From Prinia subflava (taxonomy: Eukaryota; Chordata; Aves; Passeriformes; Cisticolidae), in assembly GCF_021018805.1 (NCBI RefSeq), contig NC_086251.1, forward strand, positions 45,330,767-45,394,766: a stretch of 64,000 nucleotides of DNA, read 5' to 3'. A program made the translations under genes and the position numbers. Below the pieces are notes generated by a model. That model worked only from the letters and a program-made list of their open reading frames with translations, had not been told where the DNA came from and did not search any database. The first letter of the stretch is position 1; each line of letters starts with the position of its first letter. Shown piece by piece: positions 51,621-62,720 of this stretch.

Positions 51621-54369
51621 CTCTAAAACATGACCAGAACATACTCAAAAACAGAAGACGCAGTAAAGATTTTTAAAGAGACATTATCATCTTGACAGTC
51701 CTTGTTGCTCTCCCCAGTCTCTGAAAATATAAACTTTTCATTTTATTGTCATGTTGGAGAAGAAAAGCAAACCAGACTTGAAATATTTTTATTGTTTCTG
51801 ACATGGTTCATTTCAAGATGTCTATCTGAATTCCCAGTATGTTCCTTTGTCTGTTTTAGCATCTCCTGCTCTCTGTCCTGTGAATTGTGAATGCTATCTA
51901 CGTGCATAAAATAACATTATCTCTTCTCTTTTTTTGTGTGTCTGTACCTTCATGTTCTGTCTTCAAAAGAACTGAGAAGAACTAGTTGTTATTTGTCCTG
52001 TATCTGAGTTATCATATCTGTGTTTAATCTGTATTCAGTCTTGTGCTTTTCCATTCTTATTTTACCATGGCACTTTCCATTAGTTTCATTTCACTCAGAT
52101 GTCTAAAAACCTTTTCCTCTTTAAATTTATCTTTTATAGAACAGGGGATTTTTCTGAGTTAATTATGGATGACATTTGGAATCACTGAGAAAACTCTGGT
52201 GAGTTCCACAGTTTTTGTAATTTGCAGTTTCAAGTCTTTGCTTATTTGCTTCAGGTCCTTTCTTCTATGTTTGTTTGTAATTATTAAAGTTGTTTGTTTT
52301 AGTTCCTATTCATTGAATACCACCTTCATTCATATTTTGGTCATTATTTATTTCAAATGATGCTTCAGCTGTCCTGCTTACTGGATAGAATTAGATGAAA
52401 GCATGATCTTTGCAAAAAGCCACGTCATCTAACTTTAAAAAGAAGCCCTCTACTCCGTATATTATCCCTGTAATTGGCCATAAATGAAACAGATACTGAA
52501 AATACCTATTTTTTTTTCCTGTCCATAATTCTGTTGTTGCTGGCTTTTGGCTTTGTGTATCTACATTCAAGCTGTGTGCCTTTGGGTAATTTCCTCTTTC
52601 GTGCTGATAAATTGTGTTCATGCGATAGTGATGTGTGTAATTCTACTCTATTGCAATCTAACACCATGTGAGGACACTAACCAACCAAAAGCAGAACTTT
52701 TGACCTGCAGTTTCTATATTCACCCTTTCTTGTCCTTCCTTTTTTTCCTAGGTTCATAGATTTACAAGATGGAAAAAGAAATTAGTTTGTCCGTCGTTTC
52801 CCACAATCGAGTTGGAATTGGAGAATTATCTAAAGAGCAAATAAGGCACATTAAGTTTTTCTGACATAAAAAGGAGCAGAGTAACTGTAATTAAAAGACA
52901 AGAAATAAACTGTATTTATGGCTTGCTCCCAGTCAGACTGGTGTAATTTAGTACCTTCTCAAGAATATGCAATAGATACCCAAAGATATCTAAGTGAGGA
53001 TAGATACCCTGCTGGCAGAAGACAACACAGCTTGATTGATGGGGGGAGAGGCCACCTTTTCTGTCAAGATTACACTTTACTAAGGATTAGATCAAAAGAC
53101 CTTGGTTGCTGTTCAGGTGCATCCTCAACCTTACTTTACAATTTACTTTTGAACTTGAGGAGACACAATAATGTGTAGTTTCCTGCCTTTGAAAGGGAGT
53201 TAGCACTTTTCAGGAAAAATACTTCTCAATGTCAAGCTCTGATTCTGTTTGAGGGGCTGAGATACTACACAGACTGAACATTCCCAGTTTAGAAAGAAAA
53301 TAAGAAAAAAAATCAGTATTTGATCTCATTAGTTACTTGAACTTATGCTGGTATTTGATTTCATTCCTTGGAGTATTATTTTTTCCCTTCCTAATCATTT
53401 CATCGTAGGCTCAATTCTCATTAACATAATGAGAGTTGGGTCTGACTTTTTGAGTTATTTTGCACCTGCTTTTTAAAGTCACAGAAGCTATCTTAGTGTC
53501 TTCCAGACACTGAAAATCCTTAAAAGTGCAAAAGGTTTCTGTACAGTAAAACAAATGGCATCATATCAATTCACAAATTTTTAAAAATATCTAATAATAT
53601 TATATAATTCAACTTTTTTAAAAATATCTTTTTCTCGTATGTGTTGGACACATTAGACTCTAAAATAAACATTTAGGAAACCAAAGCACCTCTGTGAAAA
53701 GAAAGATTATCAATAGAGGCAATGAAACATCAATTTTTTAGTATTATATTGACATATAAAGGATGGTACTCAAAATAGATTACATAAAACAGAGTTGTAT
53801 GCATTACAGTTCCATATTCCTAATTTTCTGCTTCAGCCTCTGTAGTCTGATAGCTTCATCAGTCTCTGTACTAATTAAAATTCCATAAATGATGTCATAA
53901 AAACCTCAGATTCTAATGTTTATATCAACTATAAGTTGATCCAGATTTTGTTTTGTTTTCATGCCAAAGACCACACAAAAGCTTTCTTTTCTTTTCCTGA
54001 AGCTTCTGTTGATATAATTTCCCACTGAATAATATCTTATCTTACCATGATAATAGTTGTTTTCTTCCTCTTGTGAGTAAGATAATTAATCACAGCATCG
54101 CATTTTGGATGTGCACAGTCCCCTTTTTCCAGTCATTCCAGCTTCTTCTTAAAAGGGAGTATTTCAGCCTTTCTTCATCATTTCTCATTTCTATAATCAC
54201 AATAATCACAGCTCAACAAATATGAATTTTCACTGCTACTTGATATCTTGTATATTTTAGTATTTATATAGAGAGCATAATGTAAAATTGCAATCAAAAC
54301 GAGTTGTATCTCTCCTACCTAATGAAAATTGTTCAGAATAGTGAGGGGGGTGAGGGATGCAAAAAGCAG

Positions 54370-54685
54370 CAGAAGTGATCTTTTCAGTCATATTGTCCTT
54401 CAAGTTGAACTCATTCCACCCTGTCCTGTCACTACATGCTCTTGTAGAGAGTCTCACCCCATCTTTCCTGCAAGTTCCTTTCAGGCACTGGAAGGCCACG
54501 ATTAGATCACCCCAAAGCCTTCTCTGTTCCAGGCTGAACAATCCCAGTTCTCTCAGAGCGTCCTTGTAGGACAGGTGCTCCCTCCCTCTGATCATCTCTG
54601 TGGCCTCCTCTGGACTCACTCCAGCAGGTCCACGTCCTTCCTGTGCCGGGACCCCAGGGCTGATGCAGCCCTGCAGGTGGAGAGG
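54370..54685 (-). mobile_element. CR1 LINE 3' region fragment, tail missing
   Basis: On the minus strand this reads as standard CR1 3' sequence: CAGGAAGGACGTGGACCTG, 'gagtccagaggaggccac', 'gatgatcagagggaggg', 'ctctgagagaactggg', 'ttgttcagcctggaac', then 'ggccttccagtgcctgaaagg' and 'ggtggaatgagttcaac'. The usual terminal part with the ATTCTRTG end is missing, so the copy is truncated at both ends, or its tail was deleted. The minus-strand open frame at 54257-54619 is by-product sequence of this repeat. It is relatively well preserved. Confidence 0.88.
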
Positions 54686-56059
54686 AGCAGAACCACAGAT
54701 GGTGAAGAATGTTGGTACCTACAACGAGAAGAGGATCAACTAAAGCATGGGGCAAACAGACTAAAACTACAATTAACTCAGATCTTATCCAAGCTAGTTC
54801 AACAAACCTAATCTCTGACTGCCACCTGAAGCTCATGATTTAGGATAATCTAAAAATTAAGTCCTAATCAGGAAAAGAACACTACTGTCTCTACTGTTGC
54901 ATCTTTCAGTAGCTTTCTGCTAGCCCAGTTAACTGCTTGCCTTTATCTATACCTTCCAGATAAATTTAATATAAGAGATGAGCTCAGAAAGCTTTGAGTT
55001 TTACATGTGCAGCAAACTTTGAATCCCACTAGAGATCTGGTATATTGAAGACAATGTTCCACGGAAACCCTAATTCCATGCATGGGACAGGAGTTTCTTA
55101 CACCAGATTTAGTCCTTAAATTGTAGCTAGATTACAAATAATAATAAAATTCAGCAACACAAAAGACTGCTGAAGCCAAAGGTTCCTGCAGAACTTAGTC
55201 ATCAGTCCCTTAAACGGTGGAGGAATTCTGTCCCTGCATTTGGATTGGGTCTACTGCACTTAAGGATAGATGATTTGTCATGAGCAGAGGAAATTTACTG
55301 GTAAGTCTTTAGAGGGCAGAGAAGCAAGTCAGTCTCACAAACACCATCCTCTGTCTCTGAAAAATGCATCTAAATGCCACTTCCAAACTCTGTGGAAGCT
55401 TTTACCCTGCTACTCTCTTCTAAAAATATTGTGCCACTGGTCTGAGATCTTTTCACTTTTTGGTGGCCTAAAAGATGAAAGACCTATTTGTCACATCAAA
55501 TGATCCCCTTCAAATCATTAACGTTGTAAGATATAAAAACTTATGTAAGCTTGTTTTTCTCCCCTTTCCTCATGGTGCAGTCTTCCCTCTTTTTTTGTGT
55601 GCCCACTTTTCATTCTGAGAGATACGTATTGCTAAGAATATTATAATCCCTTCTGGCAACAGAACAGAAACATGGTTTCCATTAGAGTTTATTGCTTTTT
55701 TCCTTTTTAATTTTTTTATCAATCCATACGAATCCCAAAGGACTTCAGCCTTTGACAGAAACTGTAGTTAAGATATATTGTGGGTCTAGTTCTCCCATAT
55801 TTCTATTCGACTTATACTGTGTATTTAGTTCCCCTGTGCATAGTTAAATTAAAATATAAGTACAATATGTGTCCATGTAGTATTCTGAAAATGAATTTAT
55901 TTTGTTCTGTAAAAAACTACCCTCTTTAGTTTTATGCACACACTATGTTTGGAAATGTTCTAAAATGAAAAGAAAAAAGAAAATACTTTTCAAATCCTTT
56001 AAGAAATATATATTTTTACACAAAAAATTTAATGCCTTAAAGTTAGTCTTTTCAGCTAC

Positions 56060-56760
56060 TTTACACATGTCTCTTTAGGGTGTTTTCTCCTGCCCTGTAG
56101 CCCAGGTCAGCCAGAGAGAGCCCATCAGTAATCAATAGAGACAGCAACCTTTTGCCTCTAATGCTGTAACTTCACAATCAATTCGCAGCAGCACCATCTG
56201 GCACTGATGCCAAGAGAAGTGTTTATATCACCCCCCTTTCACCTCCCTGCCATCTTTTCCCTCCTGGGAAAGCTTTGTATAGCTGTACAGTGAGCCGGGT
56301 TAGTGAATTGATCTCACCTAAAACTAACATAGGAAAAAATCAACTGCTTACTTTTAACCGGAAGGTAAACGCTTGTGCTGACACAGGGAGAGTTAGAATC
56401 TTGACAGCTTAATCTGGTGTGAACTGATTGTAAAACTACAGCATTGCATACCTGGCTTTGAAAATGGGTAACTGCCTTTGAACATGGTCATTTTTATCCC
56501 CTATTAAAGGTGCTTGAATGACTACTTTAGCCTTTTAAGAGCTAGGCAGTTTGTCTGAAGTTCAAGGAAATTAATTCCCTCAAAGAGATTTACACAATGA
56601 CATAAAGGGTTGGCACTCCTTAATTCTTTTTATGGTGCCAGTGACTGTGTTGTGAGGCTGAAGGAGAATGCACTCATTTTAATCAGATCACCTGCATAAC
56701 TTGAATTACTGTATTTACCTTTATTTCTGTATTTGCTGTAAGATAAAAAGAGAATATGGT
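56060..56760. promoter_or_regulatory. Possible conserved regulatory block with repeated ATCAAT
   Basis: The block shows balanced composition, no recognised repeat and no coding frame. ATCAAT occurs at 56131-56136 and 56177-56182, and its complement ATTGAT at 56307-56312, three times within about 180 bases. This is the core of ONECUT/PBX-type sites. GGCACTGATGCC-type and TTTAATCAGAT words follow. Enhancer function is inference from motif clustering only. Confidence 0.27.
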
Positions 56761-57524
56761 GCAGTCGCACATACAACTGCATTTTAAATCTGTTGTTTAC
56801 TGCCTCCAACTGTAGATTTCACCATAGAATTATCTAATTCTAATCTTTGAAAAATCTTCCCAAAACTAAATTTCCACAAGCTCCTTGTAAAAATGTTATG
56901 ACTAATTAGCATTTGTGCTGTGTAAGGTTTAAGGCTCAAATACTTTTCAATTTATTAGGTCGGAAAACGAGTAGTTAAACAATAGTTCAGAAGTTTATAG
57001 AATCAAAAGCAGTTGCTTCTGCTAAAGGTCATATAAAAGTTGGACTACTCTTAAACAACAGGTATTGTGAAAGTCCTCAGCTTAGCATGCCCCTATCAGT
57101 TCTTATCTTAATAAGGGTAAGAGGATAAATAACTAAGTGACCACATATGTCCACAGAATGTCATTTGAAAAGTGTTTTATGAACTTGATATGACAGACCT
57201 TGTGTTTGAGTAAACATTTTCTACATTTTTTACTCAAAGCCAAAAAGGAACTGAGGGCTAGCTTAAATAATTTGACATGAAGCATAGATCAAAATGCAGC
57301 AAATCTCAACTTTGAATTCTTCATTGAACAAAGAAATTAGGAAATGTAGTATGAAAGTAGATGCCTAAAAGTTTATAGGCTCATATTCAACACAGGGAAT
57401 GTACAAGGCTAAATGAAGTAGTTTACTAGTCTGCCAGAAAGGACTGTGAGTAATGCACCTCATTAAAGAAACCTTCATCAGCCAACAGTGGAGTTACAAT
57501 GGATTCACAGTCTTGCACAAAGTG

Positions 57525-57555
57525 ATTCTAGAGGTCATTTCCAACTCTAGAGGTG
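57525..57555 (+). mobile_element. Weak CR1-tail-like trace
   Basis: GATTCTAGAGGTCATTTCCAACTC resembles the CR1 3' text 'gatctctagaggtcccttccaac'. Only about 25 bases align, and the terminal ATTCTRTG repeats are absent. Confidence 0.3.
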
Positions 57556-58984
57556 CCATTTTTTTTCTGATTGCTTACAAGGATCTAATAATTTGCTTAA
57601 GTTAAGCAGTATAGTTAAAGAATGAATATTTGTCAGGATTATTCTGGGTCTTGGTCCCATGAAACATGCCCTCAGAAATATTTCTACTATTTAAGCCAAT
57701 TTTTTTTTAATGAGATATCTTAAAAATTCTACTTATACCATTATCAAAATTTCTTTTTTTTTTTAATTCACAGAATACATTGCAGTATGTTGAACTACAC
57801 CCCTACTTTTTACCCCATGTTCTTTACCTTTCACTGTTTGTAACTACCTGCCAGATGAAATATATAAAACAGAATCTAAATTTTGTAAAGGTTTGATTTG
57901 GGTTGAGAAGAAAAGAGAAAAAGGGATAGCAGGCACTGAGTTTATAGCAGATATATGAAAATGTAATTTACACCAGCACTGATTTCTTATTTACATGGCT
58001 GTAAAGGTGAAGTAATTAAAAACTTTGTCATATAGACATTCTCTTTATGCACTCTTTCACCCAAGTATGGCAGTCATATCTTGGAACAAACAGGAAAACT
58101 TCTCTGAAGTTTTTAGGCAAGCAAATACTTGTCATATCACATTGATTTCTGTCAGTTTAGAACTGTAGCAAACATCACCTAGTTTGGGGTTATTTCTGAA
58201 CAAATGCACAATAATAGTAAAATAAATCATGTTGATGAGTTACGTGTATCCAGCCTTTGCCTCTCTGCAGTGCTGCATTCTCAGATACAAACTGTCTCAT
58301 ATTACAATGATTAGAGGAGGCGTGGTTTTCTAGGAGAATGGTGACAAGCACTTGAGTGTTTAATAGACAAGCTCCTACAAAGTTGCTCTTTGCTTTAAAA
58401 TGTACAAACTGTGTTGGTTTCTGAAGTGTTTTCCAGGGAGCATCACAGCAGAAGTTGATTGTTTTTGTTACATATTTAGAAGGGCATTTGATAAGAGTAA
58501 CTATGAAGTACCAGAAATACATGTTTTCTTTCTTTTAGTCTCTCTTTTCCATAGTGAGCCTGTGGCTCTTCATGTATGTTTCTGGTAGACAAATTCCATG
58601 ACAAAGCAATGATCTGTGGTGCTCTTTGGTTCCCACCTCAAATACAGCCAAGTACTACAACCTGGAGTCCAAAGGAGGCTCTGCAGAACAGCATCTTGAC
58701 AACTATGCCAGAAATGAAGCCAGGAAAGCTACACGTGCAGATGAATCCTAAACATCACGAGGCACACCATTTGTTTTATTAAGCTAATGCTCTGGCCCAG
58801 AAGTGTGAACTCAGATTTGAGGTTTCTCACTGTTGTCTTGAAAGTCATTGAGCCCTAATGACAGTTGTCTGATTGCCACATAATAGTATTTATTCTTAAT
58901 GGTGCCCTAAAGATGTAGTCCAAGAGACACAGTCCCTAAGGGTCCTCAGGCCAGTGTAACACTGATAAATGAAATAGAGTGAAG

Positions 58985-59290
58985 CCCATTTGCTGCCCCT
59001 GAAGGCAAAGCACGCAGCTCAAGGTCTGGCAGGCTGGGCCATTCCCCTTCCTTGCATTTCCCAGTGGATGTAATCTCACCCAGCCTCAGTGCCAGGATCC
59101 AGCGAGGCCCAGCTCTCCCTGAGACATTCCCCAGCATCATCTGCTGGAGCTGCAGTGGAGCCTGGGGAAGGGGCAGCGGGGTGGGGACCACTGGCCAGGG
59201 CAGCCAGGCCACCCGGGCACCCCAGGGCCCCCAGCAGCAAGGACAAAGAGGAGGCTCTCTGGTCTGTCCTCCAGCCCACATTGCCTAGGA
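58985..59290. other. GC-rich patch in AT-rich surroundings
   Basis: About 300 bases are strikingly richer in G and C than anything nearby except the LTRs, especially 59150-59250. CpG is present but not abundant (for example AGCGGG, CCCGGG), so it is not a classic CpG island. Overlapping open frames occur on both strands (79-111 codons) as expected of GC-rich sequence with few stops; none resembles a protein I know. It could be an unrecognised repeat, a decayed LTR or an exon-bearing piece. A GTAAGG donor-like word follows at about 59300. Confidence 0.5.
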
Positions 59291-60487
59291 ACATCTTCTG
59301 TAAGGTTCTCATCACTCTTTCCTTAGACGTGTTTGGAGCGCTGGAGTTTTCCGTGATGATTTGATCTGGGATAAGAAGCGGAAATTAGGCCCTGAGATTC
59401 CTAGTACATTGCAAAGGAGGACTTTCTTTAAAAAAGTTGGTTTTGACCTTTGGACTGGAAGCCACATCAAATAAGCTGTAAAATAAATAACAGGGTGAAT
59501 GAATACCTCTTACTTTCCAGCTTTTCTGCTTTGAGGAACATATCTTTTTTCTTCATTAAGGTGTTCAATCTTCTGCAGATGAAACTCAGTTCATAAGAGG
59601 ATCTGTTGCTTTTTTTGCAAAGGTCAAGGGGGTTGTACATTTTTTTCCTTTGCTATTTCTTTCAGGAGAAACTTCCTGTTGACCTGTTTATTTATTAAGT
59701 GGCAATAGAATAAATCCTGATGGTACAAGGTAGTTTGTTAATCTTTTTTTTTTTTCTATAAAATGTTTTCTTTTTCACTTCTTTACTTGCATAAGTCGAA
59801 GCTAAAATTTTGTTATTTAAAAAAATTAGAAAAAGGGTTCTTGGAGAAATAATTATTGATTCTCTCATTAAAAAAATGGGCAAAAAATCAATATGTGACG
59901 TTTTTATGTCAACATTGTAAATTCTCAATGCTCCATTTCAGAAATATTTACTATTTTAAAAGAGATTTCCAATTTTTATTTAAATTTAATACTGTATTTA
60001 AATTGTAAAAGTGAATATATTGACTTATCAGAACACTGCAATATCAGTGACAAAAATCACCAAAGAAAGAAAAAAAGAGTTAAAGAAAGCTGGAAAAACT
60101 GTAGAGACATTGCCTAAGGAGATGAAATACAAAGAAATGTTTATGAATAACAAAATACTGTTACATATTAGCATTTCGTTTTCCTCACATTTCATATACA
60201 AATTTTATCTTTCCAGTGTCACTTAAAAAACAGTTTTCAAGTCTAACTTTGTCTTGTTTTACATCCTTTCACAGGACACAGGTCATTTTCCAGGAGCAGA
60301 ATATTAATTTAATGAATCACAGGTAGCCTCAGCAATTTGTGACTTTTAAAATTATTTCTGTACTAGAATAGATAAAGAACAGAATAACACGCTGATTCTG
60401 TGCTTTCAAAATGTATCTTAAATCAAGCCTGGAAACGAGGTGAGAAGACCACTGAATGATAACTGATTAGGATGATATCACACATAC

Positions 60488-60629
60488 CAGTCACAGAAAA
60501 AGCACGCGCAACTGCTCTGACTTCATTTTCTCCTGGCCCACGGTAATACCTGTCAACTGCAGAACCCCTGATGGCAGTGATAGGGGAAACAATGGCTGAG
60601 CATGCTGGAGCTGAATACCAAACTGCAGC
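60488..60629 (-). CDS. Weak candidate coding exon (unidentified)
   Basis: On the minus strand a pyrimidine-containing stretch ending TTCAAAG precedes GCTGCAGTTTGG, and the block ends CTGTGACTG before GTATGTG, a good donor. The 142 bases are open in the frame that reads ...AVWYSAPACSAIVSPITAIR... through SAVDRYYRGPGENEV. A second frame of the same strand is open for about 45 codons with many CAG and CTG codons before a stop. GC and CpG are higher than in the flanks (CACGCGC near 60504). An alternative donor CAG/GTATTACC lies at about 60549. I recognise no protein family and see no matching neighbour exon, so this could be an isolated exon of a large gene, a non-coding RNA exon, or chance. Confidence 0.18.
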
Positions 60630-61303
60630 CTTTGAAGTGAAAATGTAGATGCAGGCAATGAGAAAAGAAATTTGGCAGAAATATATAGATTGTAAAAGTG
60701 GCTTTAAGAGGTTTCTCATTTTGAGATTTATAAATATACTTGTTTATTTTAGCAAAATATGAGCTGAGAAATTTGCAGAATATACAAATAGTTTAATTTC
60801 TGTGGTTTAGGGAAGAAATCTTGTTAATACTGAAATACTACAGGGAAAGAAGTTTGAGTTATCTCTTGGGGAAATGTTTGATGCTTTCTGGTTATTTTAG
60901 AAAACAAATTATATTATTATAGAGCAATGAATCGTTTGTGTTTGGATAGCTTTGTGGTTATTCACACAACACAAACAGAAAATGTTGAAAGCACCGAGCC
61001 TTATGCAACTGGAAAAAGAGAACTTGTGTGTTTCCTGATGTTCAGCCAGAAATCTTACTTTATGGTTCTCTCTGAGACTTTGGAATAACCAAGAAAAGAG
61101 AGTAATTTAACTCATTTTCACAAACGTGCTGCTTAGGCAAACTCTACTGAGAACCTCTGCATTAAAATGCAGATGATGCAGTTTCTGATGAAGTCAAGGG
61201 CAGTGGCAGACGAATGCTGGATGCTGATGTGTTTGCACAGATCTGAACACTCAAAGCAAGCACATATCCCCAGGATTGTGCAGACCACTCATTACTGTAG
61301 CAC

Positions 61304-61321
61304 TGCACATGCACATGCACA
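61304..61321 (+). repeat. (TGCACA)3 tandem
   Basis: Three perfect 6-base units followed by TACAC. This is a short minisatellite-like run. Confidence 0.85.
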
Positions 61322-62198
61322 TACACTCCCCCCAGGCAACATCTTTTTTTGTCAGATTTCTGCAGAGCACCAGAACTGGGTTCTACTTTTCTTCAACAGT
61401 GAAGGAAGAGACCAGCTGGGACCAAAACCTAGTTTGTGCTGGTTTGGTTAGAGCGTTCAATGCTTATTATGCTGGAAGCACTATGGAGTCTGTCATTTCA
61501 ATATCCATCCTGCAAATATTTACACTAAAATTTAAGTTTCCCATGTTGCAGATACAGCTGTCTTTATGGGTATTAAAACCTGCCAGCATCCACACATCAC
61601 AATGTGCTAACAATCTAACTTACGGCTCATCAGTCTGGAAAATAAAAGATATTATTATTGATGAGCCTGTTTATCTATTCACGCTTCATTCCTTTGACCT
61701 TTAGGGCAAAGTCTGAGACAGACTCATGTTCGTGGCACCAATGTGATGTCATGCCAGCCTGCTGACCACATTGTTGTTGAATCACCCGGCAAAGTTGGGA
61801 CACTTTTATTTTAAACAGCATACATTATAAAGATCATCATTGATTAAGGAGGTTCTCTGTGCTTTTCAGCCATTTGCAGTTTACACTGTAAAGAACACAG
61901 GCTCAGTCACCCAGAGTGGGAAGCACACTCGTGTCTGCTGGAGGAATTTTTTATTGTTCTCCCTGCTAGAACCAGAAATATCTGTTCTGTTTCTGTTAGG
62001 TAACCATTGCAGATCATGAAGAGGGAATTGACTTAACAGGCTGTAGGTGAACTGCAGATGTTCAGGTCCCAGCCTCTCCCAGAGCAATAATCACACAGAA
62101 GATGAAGAGCATAAAAGGCCCTCAGTGCACACAGAAAGTGCCAGAGGTAGCTGTGACTTTTGTTAATGAGTGGTAGAAGAAGGATTTTCTCTGCTCTA

Positions 62199-62220
62199 TG
62201 TGTGTGTGTGTGTGTGTGTG
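62199..62220 (+). repeat. (TG)11 microsatellite
   Basis: Eleven uninterrupted TG units. This is the only clear dinucleotide CA/TG microsatellite in the window and is likely polymorphic. Confidence 0.95.
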
Positions 62221-62329
62221 TTCATTCACAGTGATAACTTTCAATTCAATAGCCTTTATAAAACCTCCACAGTGACTAATTATAAGAGAATTAGGAGCAT
62301 CTACTATTAGCAGAAATAGGACTGTTATT

Positions 62330-62720
62330 CAATAACCTTGTGGGGCTGCAGATCCAATGACATTCTGAATCTGTAGTTATTAGATGGGGGGTCTAGTGAA
62401 GGTTGTTTCAGATTGCTGCTGGCGTCTTGCTGCTGAGCTCTGTATATTCAATGCCACAGTGTCAGCAGCTTGAAATTCCCTGTCCGGATTTTACGCAGCT
62501 GATAATCTTCAATTTAAAACTGTTTGCAAAGAAAGAATGAGAATGAAGTGTTTTCAAAGTAGGGCATTCTCTGCAACTCTCTGTCTAGGGGCAATGCTGC
62601 CAGTACATTCTCAGGCACTGCTCACCTACAGCAATGAGTCACTCATCGAAATAAACAATTTGCTGAAACTGCTGTGATGTGTACTGATGCTGATTAACAG
62701 ACTGCAGATATTTGGAATTG
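62330..62720. promoter_or_regulatory. Possible regulatory block with AP-1 palindrome
   Basis: The block has mixed composition, no recognised repeat and many developmental words: an AP-1 palindrome at 62634-62646, 'tgctgattaacag' near 62686, CAGCTGATAATC near 62498 and AGCTTGAAATTCC near 62468. It contains no coding frame. This is inferred from motif density only. Confidence 0.25.
62634..62646. promoter_or_regulatory. AP-1-type palindrome ATGAGTCACTCAT
   Basis: A perfect odd palindrome (arms ATGAGT and ACTCAT around C) contains a consensus AP-1 site TGAGTCA (62635-62641) overlapping a TGAGTGA site on the other strand. AP-1 binding is well established for TGAGTCA. Use of this copy is not. Confidence 0.45.

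Larger units (their letters stand above)
49146..54369. other. Gene-free AT-rich sequence
   Basis: No gene is supported. A short interrupted hairpin lies at 49516-49544 and a possible regulatory block at 51040-51620. Open frames are under 90 codons and resemble no known protein. Confidence 0.55.
54686..58984. other. Gene-free sequence
   Basis: No gene is supported. A possible regulatory block lies at 56060-56760. A weak CR1-tail-like trace lies at 57525-57555. Small T runs occur at 57754-57764. Open frames are under 115 codons and resemble no known protein. Confidence 0.55.

Noticed and set aside
54257..54836. Minus-strand open frames of 120 and 109 codons
   Set aside because: The sequence is CR1 3' region read in sense, which often stays open by chance; it is not the CR1 reverse transcriptase.
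59052..59364. Several overlapping 78-111 codon frames
   Set aside because: All frames are open together because the patch is GC-rich; none shows a domain.
61167..61704. 94- and 142-codon frames overlapping on the plus strand
   Set aside because: No recognisable domain, a simple TGCACA run inside, and ordinary AT-rich codon use.
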